A DNA stretch of 5,919 bases from Candidatus Poribacteria bacterium (GTDB lineage: Bacteria > Poribacteria > WGA-4E > GCA-2687025), in assembly GCA_002687025.1 (NCBI GenBank), contig NYZG01000052.1, forward strand, positions 3,658-9,576, in the 5' to 3' direction. The notes beneath the pieces were generated by a model. The model saw nothing but the letters and a program-made list of their open reading frames with translations. It did not search any database and was not told the origin of the DNA. Position numbers and translations under genes: made by a program. Shown here in pieces: positions 5,915 to 5,919 of the stretch. The stretch's first letter is position 1, and each line of letters begins with the position of its first letter.

Positions 5915-5919
5915 ATGAC
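5915..5919 (+). CDS. Probable start of a further gene, cut off by the window edge
   Basis: An ATG at 5915 is preceded by AAGGA (5904-5908) with a six-base gap, one of the best ribosome sites in the window. Only the start codon and two more bases are present, so nothing can be said about the product. It would lie 74 bases after the LamG gene on the same strand; no terminator is visible between them, so they may be co-transcribed. Confidence 0.4.

Overview
The window reads as a fragment of a GC-rich bacterial chromosome, probably an uncultured environmental lineage. The strongest taxonomic hint is the last complete gene. It encodes a small secreted LamG-fold protein with a TGRLAIAWAALKH-type tail, a layout I associate with Candidatus Poribacteria and related marine bacteria. 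An ECF sigma factor, FHA domains, TPR repeats and a WD40 remnant fit that group or a planctomycete-like one. This placement is an inference and is not proven by the window.

Bases 1-2863, plus strand, form a compact putative operon. It starts with an ECF-type sigma factor whose 5' end is cut off by the window edge. A soluble protein with two tandem FHA domains follows; its start codon lies inside the end of the sigma gene and its Shine-Dalgarno is in sigma coding sequence. Next comes a TPR plus HExxH metallopeptidase with no visible export signal, 28 bases downstream. A 71-residue DUF4926-like protein ends the run, after a 65-base gap holding an inverted repeat. The tight packing of sigma factor and FHA protein suggests a regulatory pair in which a phosphothreonine signal is read by the FHA protein and passed to the sigma factor. 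The N-terminal part of the FHA protein looks weakly like an anti-sigma segment. The peptidase would be either an effector or a processing factor.

Bases 2864-3308 hold a weak hairpin and a broken gene. The broken gene has a good ribosome site, a signal peptide and one WD40 repeat, but the repeat lies in a different reading frame from the signal peptide and the homology stops after one partial blade.

Bases 3309-4643, minus strand, encode a 444-residue APH/choline-kinase-fold phosphotransferase with an extra N-terminal domain of about 130 residues that may be Nudix-like. Its base composition looks less GC-rich than the operon, and its 3' end abuts the WD40 remnant, so it may be a later arrival.

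Bases 4644-5066 are a divergent intergenic region with a perfect 8-base inverted repeat (12-base loop) that could be an operator. Bases 5067-5840, plus strand, encode the secreted LamG protein. The final bases show a good Shine-Dalgarno and ATG for a further gene that leaves the window. I see no tRNA, rRNA, CRISPR array or insertion sequence.
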